Shown here piece by piece: positions 13,860 to 26,946 of a stretch of 64,000 nucleotides of DNA; position 1 is the first letter of the stretch; each line of letters opens with the position of its first letter. Origin of the DNA: Tetrahymena thermophila SB210 (Eukaryota; Ciliophora; Oligohymenophorea; Hymenostomatida; Tetrahymenidae); the NCBI RefSeq assembly GCF_000189635.1, contig NW_002476052.1:234948-298947 (forward strand), in the 5' to 3' direction. The notes beneath the pieces were generated by a model, which did not search any database, was not told the DNA's origin, and saw nothing but the letters and a program-made list of their open reading frames with translations. A program made the translations under genes and the position numbers.

Positions 13860-15092
13860 TACATTTAAATATAAAGAAAGAATACATTTGATTAAATTGA
13901 TTTGTTTAGTTGATTGTGTTGAAGTTTCAAATATTCAATATTGAAAAAATTGATAAGTAAGCAATTATTTATAAATTCGCTTGAATACTTTCTAAAATAG
14001 AATATACTAAATTAGTAAACATAAACTGTCTAAAATAACTAATAAAACACTTGAAATAATAAATTTTATCAAAAATAAAAGATTTTATTCAAAGAGGAGG
14101 ATCAAATTTAATAAATATTTAGCAGACACTTTAACCAAATCACTTAAAGGATAAAAAACAGTGGAAAATTTTATAAAAAAATAATTGAAACCCTTGGTTA
14201 GATTTAAAAGTATTATAATAAATGTAAATAATTTAATTATTTAGAATTAATTTAAAAAAACAACTTCTAAAAATAATAAAATAACAAACTATGTATAGAC
14301 TAAATATTGTTAATTACTAACAGTATAAATATTAAATTATAAGTTATAAAAATACATTTTTTGATAATACAAAATAAAAAATTTATATTTAATAACTAAA
14401 TTAATCACAAATCTAATAATTTGTATTTATCAATATAATTAATTTCCTCTATTTATATATGTTTTTAAGTATCTAATATCCTAAAAATTTAACAAAATAA
14501 TATTTAAAAAGCTTTTAGAAAACATATTTATTATATATATAAATTCTGATTACATTAATTTACTTAATATATTTATTAATATATAGTAGCTTTAATTAAA
14601 CAAAAAGACATTTTATCTGATATTTTATTTTTAATAATTAATTGAAAAAGAATAAAATATTTTTTAGTTTTTATAAAAAATGAAATTTAACAAGCATTTA
14701 AATTTTAAAAAATAAAAGAAAAAGCTTGTTTTTTTTGATATTATCTTGATTGCCTTTAGCGAAGCTATTTATTAAAGTTTTTAAAGGGATAAGATGATTT
14801 ACATGAAGATTATACTCTCGTAACTTAGAGTTACAGTCTGAAATTTACAATTTGTGATGTTAATAAATAAATGTTAAAGATTTAATTAAGGTGATGATAA
14901 TTAAATTTAGAAAAATATCTTTAAAATTCTGATTAAAAGATAATCTGCCTGCTGACTAAGACTTTAAAGTAGCATTAAAAATAAGAAGAAAAAGAAAAAG
15001 AAGAAGAGATAAATAATAATAATATTTTTTTAGTTAATATTAAAACAAACTCTAGTAAAAGTTAATCAATCAATTTATTTATTTAATTTACT
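13860..15092. other. intergenic, with a small hairpin near 14820
   Basis: Mostly A/T. At about 14700-14960 composition rises, and GTAACT-TAG-AGTTAC (14819-14833) is a perfect 6-bp inverted repeat with a 3-base loop. It is followed by GTGATGA (about 14890) and CTGA (about 14930). No open frame covers it. A small RNA gene is conceivable but not established. Confidence 0.35.
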
Positions 15093-16145
15093 ATGCCGCG
15101 TTCTAAGAAGTAATAAAAAATTAGACAGAGAAGCTGGATTAATAAAGATGAGGAAGAACAGTGTTACAATATTGTAATGAAAAACCCTATCTTTTATAAG
15201 CAGCCTGTTCACACTCATGGGAAAGTAGTTTTATACGGTGATGTGATAATTGATGTCAACTCTTTTATTCAAAATTAATCCTACATTCCCAAACTATAAT
15301 TAGGCATCTCAAAAATAAATAAAATAGTTAAATTGCTTAATGAAAAGCAAATTATAATATACACTGAGACACTTTGTCCTTAATTAACAGATTTTACATC
15401 AATAATCAATATTCTCAAATCACTATCTTCCAGCGAATCGTATTAATTAGCATAGTAATTAGAAAAACATTAAGAGCTAACAAATCGTTAATTGAAGCTT
15501 TATGATGACAAAAAAGAATCTAATTAATAAATCGCCTTGCATTACGATCCAGAAGTTCTGCTAAAGAAATGCCAAGAAATAGTTAAACAAAATTTAGATT
15601 TCGAAGGCTAAATCTTTGCCTTTAATCTTTATACTTTTGATCCTGACAAAAAGAGATTAAACAGATATTTAGCTACTCATGATGTTAAGCTCTTGTTGCT
15701 ACTTTGTGATGATGAAGAAGAACTCAAAAGAAGATTTTTAAGCTATAAAATTAATTAGCCTCAAGGGAACATGAATCAATTTATAAAAATTCAAATACCA
15801 ATCATAGATAAATAAGTAGAAGAGGAAATAAAAATCTACACTTTTGATAATTATATCATCAACTCAAAAATTACTTAAGTCTGTATAAAGCTAAGTGAAA
15901 ATTCTAACAATATCCTAATGCTAAGAAAGTACAATTTTGAACCATAGGATTTGCAAGAATTAAAGAGAGTTAGGTAACTAAAAAGACAACAACACCAATA
16001 AATTGTCACTCAGCTCCTTCTTGAGCAATCTTAGAATTCTTGTTCACAATCGCAATTAACAGAAAATTTGTTTACCCACGAATCATAATCATTCTCAATC
16101 TAAACGTTCTTACAAAAATTCGAAGATAATGAAAATACAGATTGA
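15093..16145 (+). CDS. unknown intronless protein, 350 aa (paralogue B)
   Basis: A single open frame runs from ATG 15093 to TGA 16143-16145. It begins MPRSKKQQKIRQRSWINKDE, has YGDVIIDVNSFIQNQ near residue 50, and LKSLSSSESYQLAQQLEKHQ near residue 110. The same kinds of patches occur in the same order in the upstream gene (FSGDLVINLKWFSEKN and SISSQSTEQLINRLKQAQ). The end is Q/S-rich. There is no membrane segment, signal peptide or recognised domain. The basic N-terminus could bind nucleic acid, but that is only a guess. The two genes share strand, lack of introns and N-terminal motif, so I read them as diverged tandem paralogues. Confidence 0.75.
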
Positions 16146-17945
16146 TTTCATTAATATTATCAAATAATGATTAATTAATTGAAAAATGTAAAAATTTTTA
16201 ATCAATTGAAGTAATGAAATAATGAACAAGTATACGAGCAAATGATTAATTGACTTACTTACTTATTTGCTAATTAATTAATTGATTTGTTTATAAAGAG
16301 GATTGAAAAATTAAATCACAATTAACTAATTTTGTGATAATACTTAATTCAATTACTTAATCGTTATTAATTTTGAAATCAAATAATTTGACGATAGAAA
16401 ATAATTAACTTAATGAATGAATTTTTTCAAATTACTTACTTTAATATTACAAATATAAATAAAATTATAAAGATCTACTAATTAATACTGATTAACTCAA
16501 AAAGTATATATATTACATCTAAGGCTATCAATAATTATAAATTCTAAATGATAATATAAATAGATATATATACTTTGATAATACTGAAGATAATCGTTAA
16601 ATAGAGCATACAAAATCAATAAAATATTTATCTTACTAAATACTAACCTTAATTTCTAAATATTTTAGCATGAGCAATACAATTTTTTAAATTGTGCTTA
16701 AAATATCAAACAAACATTATCTTCTCTTGTGAAATATCATTTAATAGTTACTTATTGTCGCTTTGCTAAAATTAATTAAAAAAATCTGAATTTTCTTGGT
16801 AATAATAATTAAAATTATAATAAAGTAACTATGTATCTATCTATTTAATCAATAAAGATGATCTGATTAAATTTGTAATCAGAAAAAATTAATCATTATT
16901 ACAATCAATAATTTTGATCAACAGCATCTAATCAAATTTAATTTTTACAACTCTGATATTAATTTTAGAGGTTGTAAATAAGAATTAGTTTTAAAAGTAT
17001 CTAAAACTTAGATTTTACCAATAATATATACCATTAATTATATTTAAAAAATTACTTTTAGAGTTTCTCTTTTATTTAAATAAATTTATTAGCAACTAAA
17101 TAACTAAAAAACTAACTATCTATTATCTAAAATTTTATAAATAATTTTTGTTTTCAATTAGAAAATTTATATGATAAAAATAGTTCTTTTTTTTTGCAAT
17201 AACTTCATTAATTGTTTTATTTATACTAAACTATGGAGATTTCTAACAAATTCAAAAACAATAATTTATAATTAAGAAGAAATTAAATAACTAATTTATA
17301 AATAATTGAATATATATTTATATTTTTTTCATTATTAATCATACAAAAATATCAATTAAAAGATTAATTTTATAGTTTTTGTTGTAAAAATAAATAGATT
17401 TGGCTTTATTGTAATTATTTTTAATATTTTATTGATTATATTACTAGAAATATCTTTTAATTATGATTTATTTAGTTATTTAATATCTTGAATGGGGAAG
17501 GCCTAGTTCATAATTTTAGTTTTTAAAAGGGACAACTAATTTTTAGAAAATTTCAACTAAAATTTAAGATAAATTTAAAAAATTAATAAAACCCTGTTAT
17601 TTTTTTTAGAGATAAATTATTGTTATAAATCTTAAATTTGCTATATTTTTTTAAAAATAATTGATTTAAAATATAATTTTTCGCACTTTATATAAAGTAA
17701 ATTTATTTTATTTAAAATGAACTTAAATTGAAAATTCAAAATGTAAATTAAAAATTCATAAATACTTCTATTCTTATAACATGTTAATAATATAATTAGA
17801 AATGTTTGTTTGATTATGAATAATCAAAAGTAGACGTTCTTCTTATTAGAATTAATTTTAATTAATTAATATCTTTAGAAGTTAATTGTAGAAGTCATAC
17901 AAAATAACTATTTATAATACAATTTAATTAAAGTTAGCATATCAA
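16146..17945. other. intergenic, AT-rich
   Basis: This is the spacer before the CCDC97 gene. No coding-like frame, tRNA or recognisable repeat is seen. Confidence 0.6.
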
Positions 17946-18839
17946 ATGGAGATTGAAGAGCAGAAAAATATAAATAAAACAATGTAGCCAGAAGATTAAG
18001 CTCCTTAATCAAAAATAGACGAAATCAAGAGAATGGTTATGTTAAGAAAAACTTAGAGAAAGATACCAGCTTAAATTCTCAACAGGAGATACAAAAAGTT
18101 ATAATAAGTAAGTGCCAACTTCATAATATTAAATTTTAGTGTCTCAGAAACAAAAATTAAATATTTTTAAATAAAATAAAAAGTTGATAGAAGAAGATGA
18201 TTTTTTTAGTGAGGAAGCTATAAAAATGAGACAAGTAATATTTAAATTAATAATTTAATATAATATTTTATTATTTAAAACAGCCTTTACTTTATTATCT
18301 CTATTGCGGTCAATATTTGAAATAATAAGCAGAGAATTTTAGTGAATTATCATTTGCATAGTTTTTAGAAGAGTTGATGATGAAAGAAGAATATAGACAG
18401 CAATTAGAAGACGAATATAACGCATCTAAAGAAAAGGATTTGCTTCCAAAGGTAATTTTTATTATATAAACAAAACTCTTCGAAAAATTTTGAACATTCT
18501 TAATAAACGTTATTATGTATAGAGGATGATTTATGATTAAACTATTAGTGAATAAGAAAGAGAAGATTATGAAGATGAGTTGATAACGTTCATGCACAAT
18601 TAGTTTTTAATTGGAGAAGAAAAAGATCACTTTAATTATGATGAGATTGATAATGACGAGTAAAATTCTATCTTAAAAAATAAATAATTTACATTAAGAA
18701 ATTTATATTATTAAAATAAAGAAATTTAGATGATAGAAAAATAATTGACTAAGATCAAGAAGATAAATATTTCGATGATGAAGAAGAAAATGAAGTTGAT
18801 CCTAGCAAATCTGAATATACTGGTATAGAAGACTATTGA
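17946..18839 (+). CDS. CCDC97-like: CCDC97 family protein
   Basis: This is a five-exon gene encoding about 215 residues with the CCDC97 signature in order. RRYKKLQQ and the acidic DDFFSEEAIKMRQPLLYYLY are followed by GQYLKQQ. Further on come ELITFMHNQFLIGEEKDHF, NYDEIDNDENLDDRK, and the end DKYFDDEEE. Exon 1 is 17946-18107 (donor GTAAGT). Exon 2 ends MRQ before GTAATA. Exon 3 starts PLLYY after ACAG. The last exon must start after AATAAAG near 18721 to keep the ENLDDRK frame. CCDC97 proteins have been reported with the U2 snRNP SF3b complex, so a nuclear splicing role is the family-based inference. The protein is shorter than animal CCDC97 and is essentially the conserved domain with a short N-terminal lead. 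Confidence 0.85.
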
Positions 18840-19252
18840 GCAAAAAAAGGAATAAATAATAAATTAGAAATATTATTTAATAAACTAGCTAAAGTATTAA
18901 ATAGAAAGAATAAGTAAGCCATATAAACATACTTATTTCTTACAATTAATTGATATATATATTTATTTATATGAGATAGAATATTATAAAAGTTTTTTTG
19001 TTAATTTATGTTGAATTTTATATCCTTTTAATAGTTAAAAATGATTGATTATTAAAAGGGATTTCGAAGATATTTATATCAATAAATAGTCAATTTAATC
19101 TACTTAAATATTTTTATCTTTACTAAAATAATTTAAAATGAATTTTTTAATTTAAGAATTAATAAAATTTCTAATAAAATATTTTATTCCTTGTTTATAA
19201 AGAAAAAAACAAGATTAAAAACAGGAATTTAAACTTAAATCTAAGTATTTAA

Positions 19253-19600
19253 ATGCTAAGAAAGAAGAAATAAAAATTTAATGATAAGAAGCAAGCCCTT
19301 TACATAAGTAAAAAGCCTGAAGATAATAAAAATTAAATGTCTTACAAATATAGTTTATCTAATCAGCCAAATTATTATTTTTTAATTCAAATTTTAGGCA
19401 AATATGATTAAATCTTTTATTAAATGAAAAAAATTATATTTTTTAAAAAGTATTGTAAATTAATTCTTATTTTTTATATTGGGAACATTTAGATTAGTAT
19501 ATTATGTAAAATAAAACTTTATTAATTATTGAACTGGTAAAAAAAATTAATTTTTTATGAATAAACTTAACTAATATTAAATATAACAATCAAAATATGA
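19253..19600 (+). CDS. possible small ORF, 115 aa (uncertain)
   Basis: It is open from ATG 19253 to TGA 19598-19600. The first 40 residues look coding: MLRKKKQKFNDKKQALYISK, then KPEDNKNQMSYKYSLSNQPN. The remaining part is very AT-rich and Ile/Phe/Lys-heavy, as random A/T sequence would be. It could be a true small basic protein, a first exon followed by an intron, or chance. No family recognised. Confidence 0.3.
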
Positions 19601-19734
19601 TCTTTTATGGATGATCGAAAAATAGAAATATCTTAAACATTTTAACATATGAGGTTAGTTTAATTTAAAGGGTAAATACTTAGAAGGAAGGAATAAATTT
19701 TTTGTAGTGAAAATATATTTTTGCAAAGCAATAA

Positions 19735-20040
19735 ATCTATTGATTAATTTAATAGATTTAGTAGTTACAGAAGATTTAATTGGTTTTATTATTATTCAGT
19801 AACTTATTATTCAATATGAGAAAATAACTCAATCAAAATATCTTTGGAGTTAATTATTGTTATTAAAAAGCTAAATAAATTAATTGATAAATTAAAATTT
19901 CTAATGTGAAAATTAAATTTGCAAAATAAAGTACTTTTGATTAATTTATCAGATTTAGTTGCTTTTGAATATTTAGTTGAAATTATATTTATTACAATAA
20001 TTTATTATTTAATATGAGAAAATAGCTTTAAGACATTTAC
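19735..20040. repeat. degenerate direct repeat, two units of about 190 bp
   Basis: Two stretches share the same order of words: GATTAATTTA, AGATTTAGTNG, TTTAGTTG or TTTAATTG, and then ATATGAGAAAATA (about 19813 and about 20014). The copies are diverged and noncoding. Confidence 0.4.
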
Positions 20041-20650
20041 TTCAACATTTTTATTTTATTTATTAATGTTAATTATAAAGATGAATTTATGGATGAATTA
20101 AATTTATTGGAATAAAAATGAAATTTGAGTTTATATTAATCCTACAAGTTGATAGATGATTTTATTATGTTAATGGAAATAATAGTACGATTATTTTAGG
20201 TAATGTATTTATAATTATGCTGAGGAAATTTAGAGTAATGCTGGATCTGATGATATTGGATAAGTATCATTTAAATTTAATAACAATATTTTTGGTAAAA
20301 AAGATACTTTTTTTAAAAAAAGGTAATAGCATATGACTATTTTCGGCTGAGAAAAGCAATACATTAGAATAAAATTGATATATAATTGACTAGATAGATC
20401 AAATTCTTATTTTTTAATCATTCAAGTGTGTTTTTTTTTTTTTTATGCAAGAATTTAAAAATAAAGCTAATAAATTTGCAAGTCAGCCAGCAAATTAATT
20501 AATTATTAAATAAATTAAATTGATTATAAAATAATTAGAGAAAATAATAATAATAATAACAATTATTATTAATCGCATTAGAACTATATTTTTATTGTCA
20601 TTATTTAGGAATAGAAGAAATAAGAAAATATTTTAGGTTTTAAGTGATAA

Positions 20651-22623
20651 ATGAGTGTGTAAATTTAGAAATATTTAGCAGATATTTCACCTAAGTACGA
20701 GAATGACTTTATTACTTTTGATTAGTTTAAGGAAATTATAAATTAGATGGCTAAAATCGATAGCAGATGTGAATTCAATGATGAAGTTATTCAGTAGTTA
20801 TATGATTTTGTTTTTTATAAGTAAAATGGATAAGTTTGTTTCGGGGCTGTCGTAGGTCTGACCTTGGAAATACTTAAGGAGAGAACTAGCTACACTCCTG
20901 CATAAACATAGGAATTTGAGGTTTAAAATCCGAATCATAAGACTTTGTGGTAACAGGTTTTACTTGTTATTGACTAATTGACCAGTGACACTTTACATCA
21001 GATGAAGTATATTTATGAGCAGTGTGTAGAAGATTTGTATTCTAGTTAAGATGGAGACAGTGATGAGGATGGATTAGGGAAAAAGAAGTCTATGGATCCC
21101 ACTAATGGAGTTGATCTGGACTTTATTGCCTAGAAAGTAGAACAAATGAACTCCTTGAATTAGAGCGAAAAAGAAAATATTGATTTCCTTTTCAAATGCA
21201 TTTAGGATGATTAAGGCAGAGTAACGCATGCCAGTTTAGGTGACTTGATGAGCTTGTTAGAGTAATATTGGATCAGTTTAGTTTAACAATAAGCAGGAGA
21301 GAGCTAGTAAGCTCAGTCAAACAGAGGAAGTACAGTTATTTAAAATACTTAAAAGGTGAATAGCTTGACTAGACTCGAAGATGATGATGACTAGCAATCT
21401 AAAAATAAGAAGGATGAATAAGACCAGTAAGATGAAAGCAAATAATATTATAAGTACGATTATATGCAAGATCTTGTTCACAAAGTTGATCAGTTAAAGT
21501 AAATGAAGGGACAGAAAAGTTCATTTTATGAAATAGTGGACGACATGTTCAATAATTTGTTGCTGCTAGGCACGAAGTTGGACTCGTATGAAATGGAGTT
21601 AGAATAGTAAACGAAGAAGAGTGCAAAATAATAAAATGAAACGATGAAGCTAGAATAAAAAGTAACTTATTTGGAGACAGAAATGAAAAGAGTGATTGAA
21701 TATAAAGATGATCTTGAAGCTCAATTTGATGATTTAACAAAAGAGTATGATATTTTAGAATAGAAGTATACAATCAAAGAGTAGACAGAGAAAGAGAATC
21801 AAAAAGCATTGGAGAATGTTTCTAAGTTAGAAACTCAATGTGCCTAATATAGCAGAAAGCAAAAAGAGCTCGAATAGAAGAATGAGTAGCTCAAATTAGA
21901 AAATGCAGATTTAAAATAGGAAAGTGATAAAATGTATGGTTTGTTTTAATAGGCTTAAGAAGAGCTAGATTAGATTAAACAGCAGCTTTCATAAAACTAA
22001 ACAACTCAAGCTTTAAACAATTTCGAATAGCAAAATAAAAACTAAACAGACTAAGTACTCTTGCAGAAATTAAAAGATGAAAACAGGGCAATTTAGATGA
22101 AGTTGCAGATCTTAAACGACGAAGCTAAAAAGTACAAGCTTTAATTTGAAAGCAGAGAGGAAGAGTATTAAGAGCTACAAAGAGTGCATAAATAGTTAAT
22201 GGTACAATACGAAGAAGCTTGTATTGTAGCCAGAGACAAACCCTTAAGGTTATTCAATAATGATGGTACAGGCAGAAAATCAACAAGATATTCAATAAAG
22301 CCTTTATCTGGTGGTTTTGGCAGACAATCTGTCAATAAATAAGCAAGACCTTCAATTCAATTTGGCAATAATAACAAAACTAGCTTAATAGGATTTGACA
22401 ACAATCAAAACCAAGATCAAAATAACAGAATTTCCTTCAATTACTCCACAAGAGGCAGCGTCTTCAACGAAGAAATAAAACAATCAAATGGAAATAACTT
22501 TTATCTCAATAGTGAAAACTCAATTCGTTCAAGGTAAATTCTTCAACTAAAATTAATTAACAATATAATATTGTAAAAAACAAACATTTTAGAAAATAAG
22601 CAAATAAATTTTTTGAGTCTTGA
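20651..22623 (+). CDS. coiled-coil protein with acidic N-terminal half, about 637 aa
   Basis: ATG 20651 follows an in-frame TGA at 20645-20647, which fixes the start. Residues 1-75 form a compact region (YENDFITFDQFKEIINQMAK, later FYKQNGQVCFGAVVGLTLEI) that resembles paired helices of an EF-hand-like fold without a clear calcium loop. An acidic, Q-rich linker follows. From about residue 290 to 530 it is a long coiled coil rich in Glu, Lys, Gln and Leu. The C-terminal 100 residues are Asn/Ser/Gly-rich with RKSTRYSIKP and RISFNYSTRG, possible phosphosites. I place one small intron 22534-22592 (AG|GTAAAT to TTTTAG), giving a C-terminus RKQANKFFES and TGA at 22621; reading through instead would also stay open for a while. 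No family name can be assigned. A structural or cytoskeletal role is inferred from the coiled coil only. Confidence 0.75.
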
Positions 22624-23149
22624 TAAAATAATTAGTAATAATAATAATCACAATAATTTGCTGCTTTAACTAAGTTTTTCCTAATTTTTAAGTCATTTGT
22701 AGACTAAATTTATTCTTCCTTTTCACTTCAACTTTTACTAATATTTAAAAAAGCATTTATTACAGAAAATACCAACGTAGAAAAAGAAAATAAGAATAAA
22801 TTTATAAAATAACATCAAGCAACATTAATTAATTAAATAGATTTAATTTCTTTATTTAGGTTTTTTGAAGCAAATTATTAAAAAAAAATATTTTTTAATT
22901 TAATTCAAATAAATTTTAATTGAGTTTAAAAATACAAAACATCCAAAAAATATTAAAACTCTTCATTTATTAAAGTTTAAATCATTTAACAAACTTATTT
23001 ATTCTAAAACATAAGCAAACATTTATTAATTTTATTCATTTATTAATTTATTAAATTAGTTATTTGCTTTTTTATTGATTATTTATTTATTATATTTCAT
23101 TTAATTTATGATTTATATTTTAAATAATTGTTTGTTATTTAATAGTGTT
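22624..23149. other. intergenic, AT-rich
   Basis: This is the spacer between two co-directional genes. Only A/T-rich sequence is seen. Confidence 0.6.
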
Positions 23150-24244
23150 ATGAGCGGTAGATAGTCAGTTAATTTTGATAAGTTTTGGGACCAGTTCTAG
23201 AATAGGATGAGTATTGCTAATTAAACTGGATAGCTTTAAAAATAAACTTCTTAAAATGATAATTAGCCTGCTTCTAGTCAAGTGCTTGATCCCAGTCATC
23301 CTTAATATTACGCTAACTTTTTAGCCTTTGATGAAAATGAATTGTATGCTAGAGACTTCTTAAATTTGAGAGATCATAAGAAAATTCAATAAATTTTAGA
23401 TAAATATAGTGATGTTGATAATCCAAATGAGATGAAATGCTTTAGTGATTCGATTTATAGGATTAATAACTCTAATGAGAGAGAAAGAAGAATTTTATTT
23501 GCTACTCCTTATAACATTTTTATTTTGCACCCCAAAACTCACAAGGTAATTCGTAGAATTCAAATAGATAGAATTACTAAGATTACTTTTTTGAATAAAT
23601 CTGCTTACTTATGTGTTATTAGTATCAAACAAGAGTATGATTATCTAATTGAAACCTACAGAAGAGCTGATTTTAATATGTTCTTGATGTAGACAATAAA
23701 GGAAAGATAGTTAGCTCCTTATAAAATATAATTCGCTGATGAGATAAATATTCAATTCAGAGGAATCAAAGATAAAATTAATATTGGATAAATGGACGAA
23801 AAAACTCTGCTAAATAGATTCTAAGCTTCATTTAAATCTGCTCAAATGGTTGGTTTCTTAGAAATTTGCAAACATAACTGGATCAAAGACTTCTTTTCCG
23901 AGCCTTGGAAGGAGTACTTTTTCGTCTTATCTAATATTGGATTGGTAAGTTTTGCCAAACCAGGTGATTCCAAGCCCTTACTTTTCATTCCTATAAATGA
24001 TGCATTAGTAATAAAGGACCCAGCTGGCTAAGAAAAGAAATTTTGCATTAAAATCTTCTATTAAAACTCCAACTAACACTACATTCTCGCTTGCTAAAGC
24101 AAAGCTGACCAAGACAAATGGCTTGACTCGATAAGAAAGGTTATCTATCAAAGTGTAAATATTAATGCTAAAAGAGACTAAATTATGAAATCCCAATATT
24201 TGGACCCTAAGGATGTCATTTAAGAACAAGATGATGAAAATTGA
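23150..24244 (+). CDS. PH-domain protein with TH1-like region
   Basis: A single-exon frame of 364 residues runs from ATG 23150 to TGA 24242. Residues about 233-333 form a pleckstrin-homology domain: MVGFLEICKHNWIKDFF at the start, WKEYFFVLSNIGLVSF for strands 2-3, and QDKWLDSIRKV for the final helix with the invariant Trp at 324. Residues about 95-185 read IYRIN, ILFATPYNIFILHPKT, HKVIRRIQIDRITKITF and CVISIKQEYDYLIETYRR. This is the pattern of the myosin-I tail TH1 fold, which is itself a PH variant. It is not attached to a motor here. The N-terminal 50 residues are Q/S-rich. Both domains typically bind phosphoinositides or membranes, so a membrane-associated adaptor is the likely role. I see no kinase or GEF domain. 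Confidence 0.85.
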
Positions 24245-25115
24245 GTTGATTTTTTCTAAAAATAAATCAAACTTACTTTCTAACCAAATCAAATATAATC
24301 AATAATAAATAGATAGATTTGCTAACAAAATCCATTGGCTTGGCATATTTTTTCATTAACAAATTGAATTAATTTAAAACATTATTTACATTAATATAAA
24401 TTTATAAATAAAAAACACAATCTTAAATAATTATAAAAATAAATGTTTATTTTTTTTGTAATTTATTTTCTGAATTTCTAAAAAAAATTAAATTACTAAA
24501 AAATATTAATTATTTCCAATTTTTAAAATTAACAACTTATTTGCTTTCTTTATTAGGATAAAAATTAAATCTTAAAATAATTTTTGAAAATTATTATTTT
24601 TTCTAAATTAACTTTTTTATTTAATGATACTTGCATAATTCATAATTTAATTTAATTAATTGGTGTTATATTAAAATATTAAAATACAACCTAACACTAA
24701 TAATATTTATTGTTTATTTGTTGTATTTGTAAATATCAGTATTATTTTTGGCAAAGATAATTTATTATTCAATCAAATTTAAATCATTTATTTGTTATTA
24801 TGTATTAAAATAATAATAATAAATACCAATAAAATCAATTAGAATAAATCATAATACATAAAAATAAGTATTATGCATTTTATTTGAATTGTAAAAATAT
24901 TAATTGGATACTAAAAATCTAAACTAATTTAGATATGTATGAAAAAAACACAATTAATTATTGATTTAATATATAAGGAAGTGTTTATTGGTTTTTAAAA
25001 AGCTCTCTAAATTCCTAATATTTTTTAAATCAAAGAATTTGAACTTAATATTTGTTTTTTTGCGTATTTTTTTAATTGAATATAATTGAAATTTCAAATT
25101 TATTTTTAAAGATTG
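24245..25115. other. intergenic; its last 230 bp begin a tandem duplication unit
   Basis: From about 24886 the sequence (GTAAAAATATTAATTGGATA and onward to the ATG at 25116) is repeated, diverged, at about 27168-27400. It is therefore the 5' flank of the duplicated Q-rich gene. Upstream of that only A/T-rich sequence is seen. Confidence 0.6.
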
Positions 25116-26946
25116 ATGGATTAATTAAGCCAAAGTTAATATAAAATAATACTAGAATTTTAGAATAGGTTAAGTTAATGTAACAATTAATAGAAATAGC
25201 TGCAAATAAGAGAGGCTAACATTGATTAAAATACAGGTAATTTGTTGATTTATTTCTTCATATTTATAAAATTTTATTGAAATTATTTTTTTCAGATGAA
25301 GATGTCTCCAATAGCTGCACTCCTGAAAAAGTTCTTCAGCCTGTTATGCTTAAAAGCAATTTAAAATAAATAAATTAAAATAGTTACACTAAAAAACCTT
25401 TAGAGGCATTTAAATGTTAATCTTTTGCAGAACATTTGTATTAAAATAGCAATCAAACTGAATAAAATAGGCAACATCAAGGCTTAAACGAATAATAATA
25501 TGCTACTTTGAGTCCATTTTAATAATATTAAGTTGTATAAAAAGAAAGAAATAATTAAGAAATACAAGACACAATAAACGCTAGCTTTAGTTAGAACTAA
25601 GCTAGACAAAACACTTAGCAAAATTAATTTTTATTCCAGCAGAAACTGCAAACACAGATAAATTATGAAGACGATTAAAATGAGGAAAATTGTCAATTGA
25701 AAACACAGAAAGAAATAGGTTAATTTAAACAGTTCGAAAATTAAAATAGTAGAGAATTTGAAAATAATTAAAATACTAATGAAGATGAAGATAATGAGTA
25801 TAAATAAGTTCTATCTAGTGAAAGAAAATAAAATTTATATGTAGTGTGGTAGTTAAACTAAAAAAGAAGTAGGCAATATTCTTTGTAAGAAGAATAGCTG
25901 CAAAAAATAGTAGATTAAGAAGAATAACTTTAGAATAAAACATTTTAAATTCAATCTGATTATCAATAAAGTAAAGAACAAGAAACATATTAAAACAAAA
26001 GTGTTAGAAATTAGCAATAAAAAATATTTGATTGCGATTTAAATGCTAAAAGAATCAATCAAGCCAGTCAATAATAAGAATGTTATTAAAGGTTCATTGA
26101 TGTGGACAAAGAAAATTATATTCCAAATACAAATTTATAAGCTGCAAAAGAACAATTGCTTAGAGAAATAAATGAAAGCAACTAAAAGGAGTAATAGGCA
26201 GCTAATTATAAGGTAAATTAACAAAATGTCTTACAATCGAGAGATTAAAGTCTCAAATCTACTAGCTAATTTGGTAATCAAAATATACCAACTAATCGTA
26301 GTAAGAGAACTTTTTCTGTAGAAAATGTAGCTAAAAATTAAATCAGTCAATAGCAGCCATTAATTTAGTTCAAATAATTGTCAAACATGGACACAATTTA
26401 AGGATAAAATTAAATGAGCCATCAGGTTTCTTTTGGATAGTCTTTAAATATAGAACAAGCAATTAAGCAAGATGTTAATGTAAAGTTTGAAGTAAAGAAT
26501 GCATAGAAATCAAGAATTCAAGTTGCAAGCATTAAAGAAATAGAAAAGCTTATTACACAATAAGATAATCATCCCTCAGAGTTAAGTATAATTCCTTAGC
26601 AGGAATTTTCTTCAAGATAGCCTTCTTAGAGAAACTCTTCTTAAAAAAGCTTGAAGAAAAATTAACAAAGTGTCCAGTCTAGCTAATTAAAATAGTTGCC
26701 TCCCAAATCAGCCAAAAATGGAAGGTAAAAAAAATTATAACAATAAATCTAATTTAATTATTTGAAATAAAATAAAAAAGTTAATTGAGAAAAACAAAAG
26801 CTGAAAAACTGATCAAAGAAATAAAAAATAAAAAAATAAGCTAAAAAATCCTCTTAGAAATACTTTAAGAGCATTTAAGCGAGTCTGATTCGATCTTATA
26901 AAATTTTGAATAAAAGTTAAAAAGTAGATGTTTTATATAAAATTGA
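25116..26946 (+). CDS. Q-rich, coiled-coil-prone protein, 568 aa
   Basis: There are three exons: 25116-25236, 25296-26724 and 26790-26946. All splice sites are GT..AG and keep frame (121 + 1429 + 157 nt). It begins MDQLSQSQYKIILEFQNRL. The long central exon is dominated by Gln, Asn, Glu, Lys and Ser. The C-terminal exon is a basic-amphipathic helix (KTKAEKLIKEIKNKKISQ) followed by LLEILQEHLSESDSILQNF. There is no membrane segment or recognised domain. TGA is at 26944. A decayed tandem copy follows at 27168-28600. The intact frame here against the many TGAs in the copy supports this one as the functional gene. Function unknown. Confidence 0.75.

Larger units (their letters stand above)
18840..20650. 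other. intergenic, AT-rich
   Basis: Holds the doubtful ORF at 19253-19600 and the degenerate repeat at 19735-20040, listed separately. A patch around 20100-20270 has slightly higher complexity but no continuous frame. Poly-T and A/T runs make up the rest. Confidence 0.5.

Noticed and set aside
24005-24292. Minus-strand frame of 95 codons
   Set aside because: Antisense of the PH-domain coding region, with no independent support.
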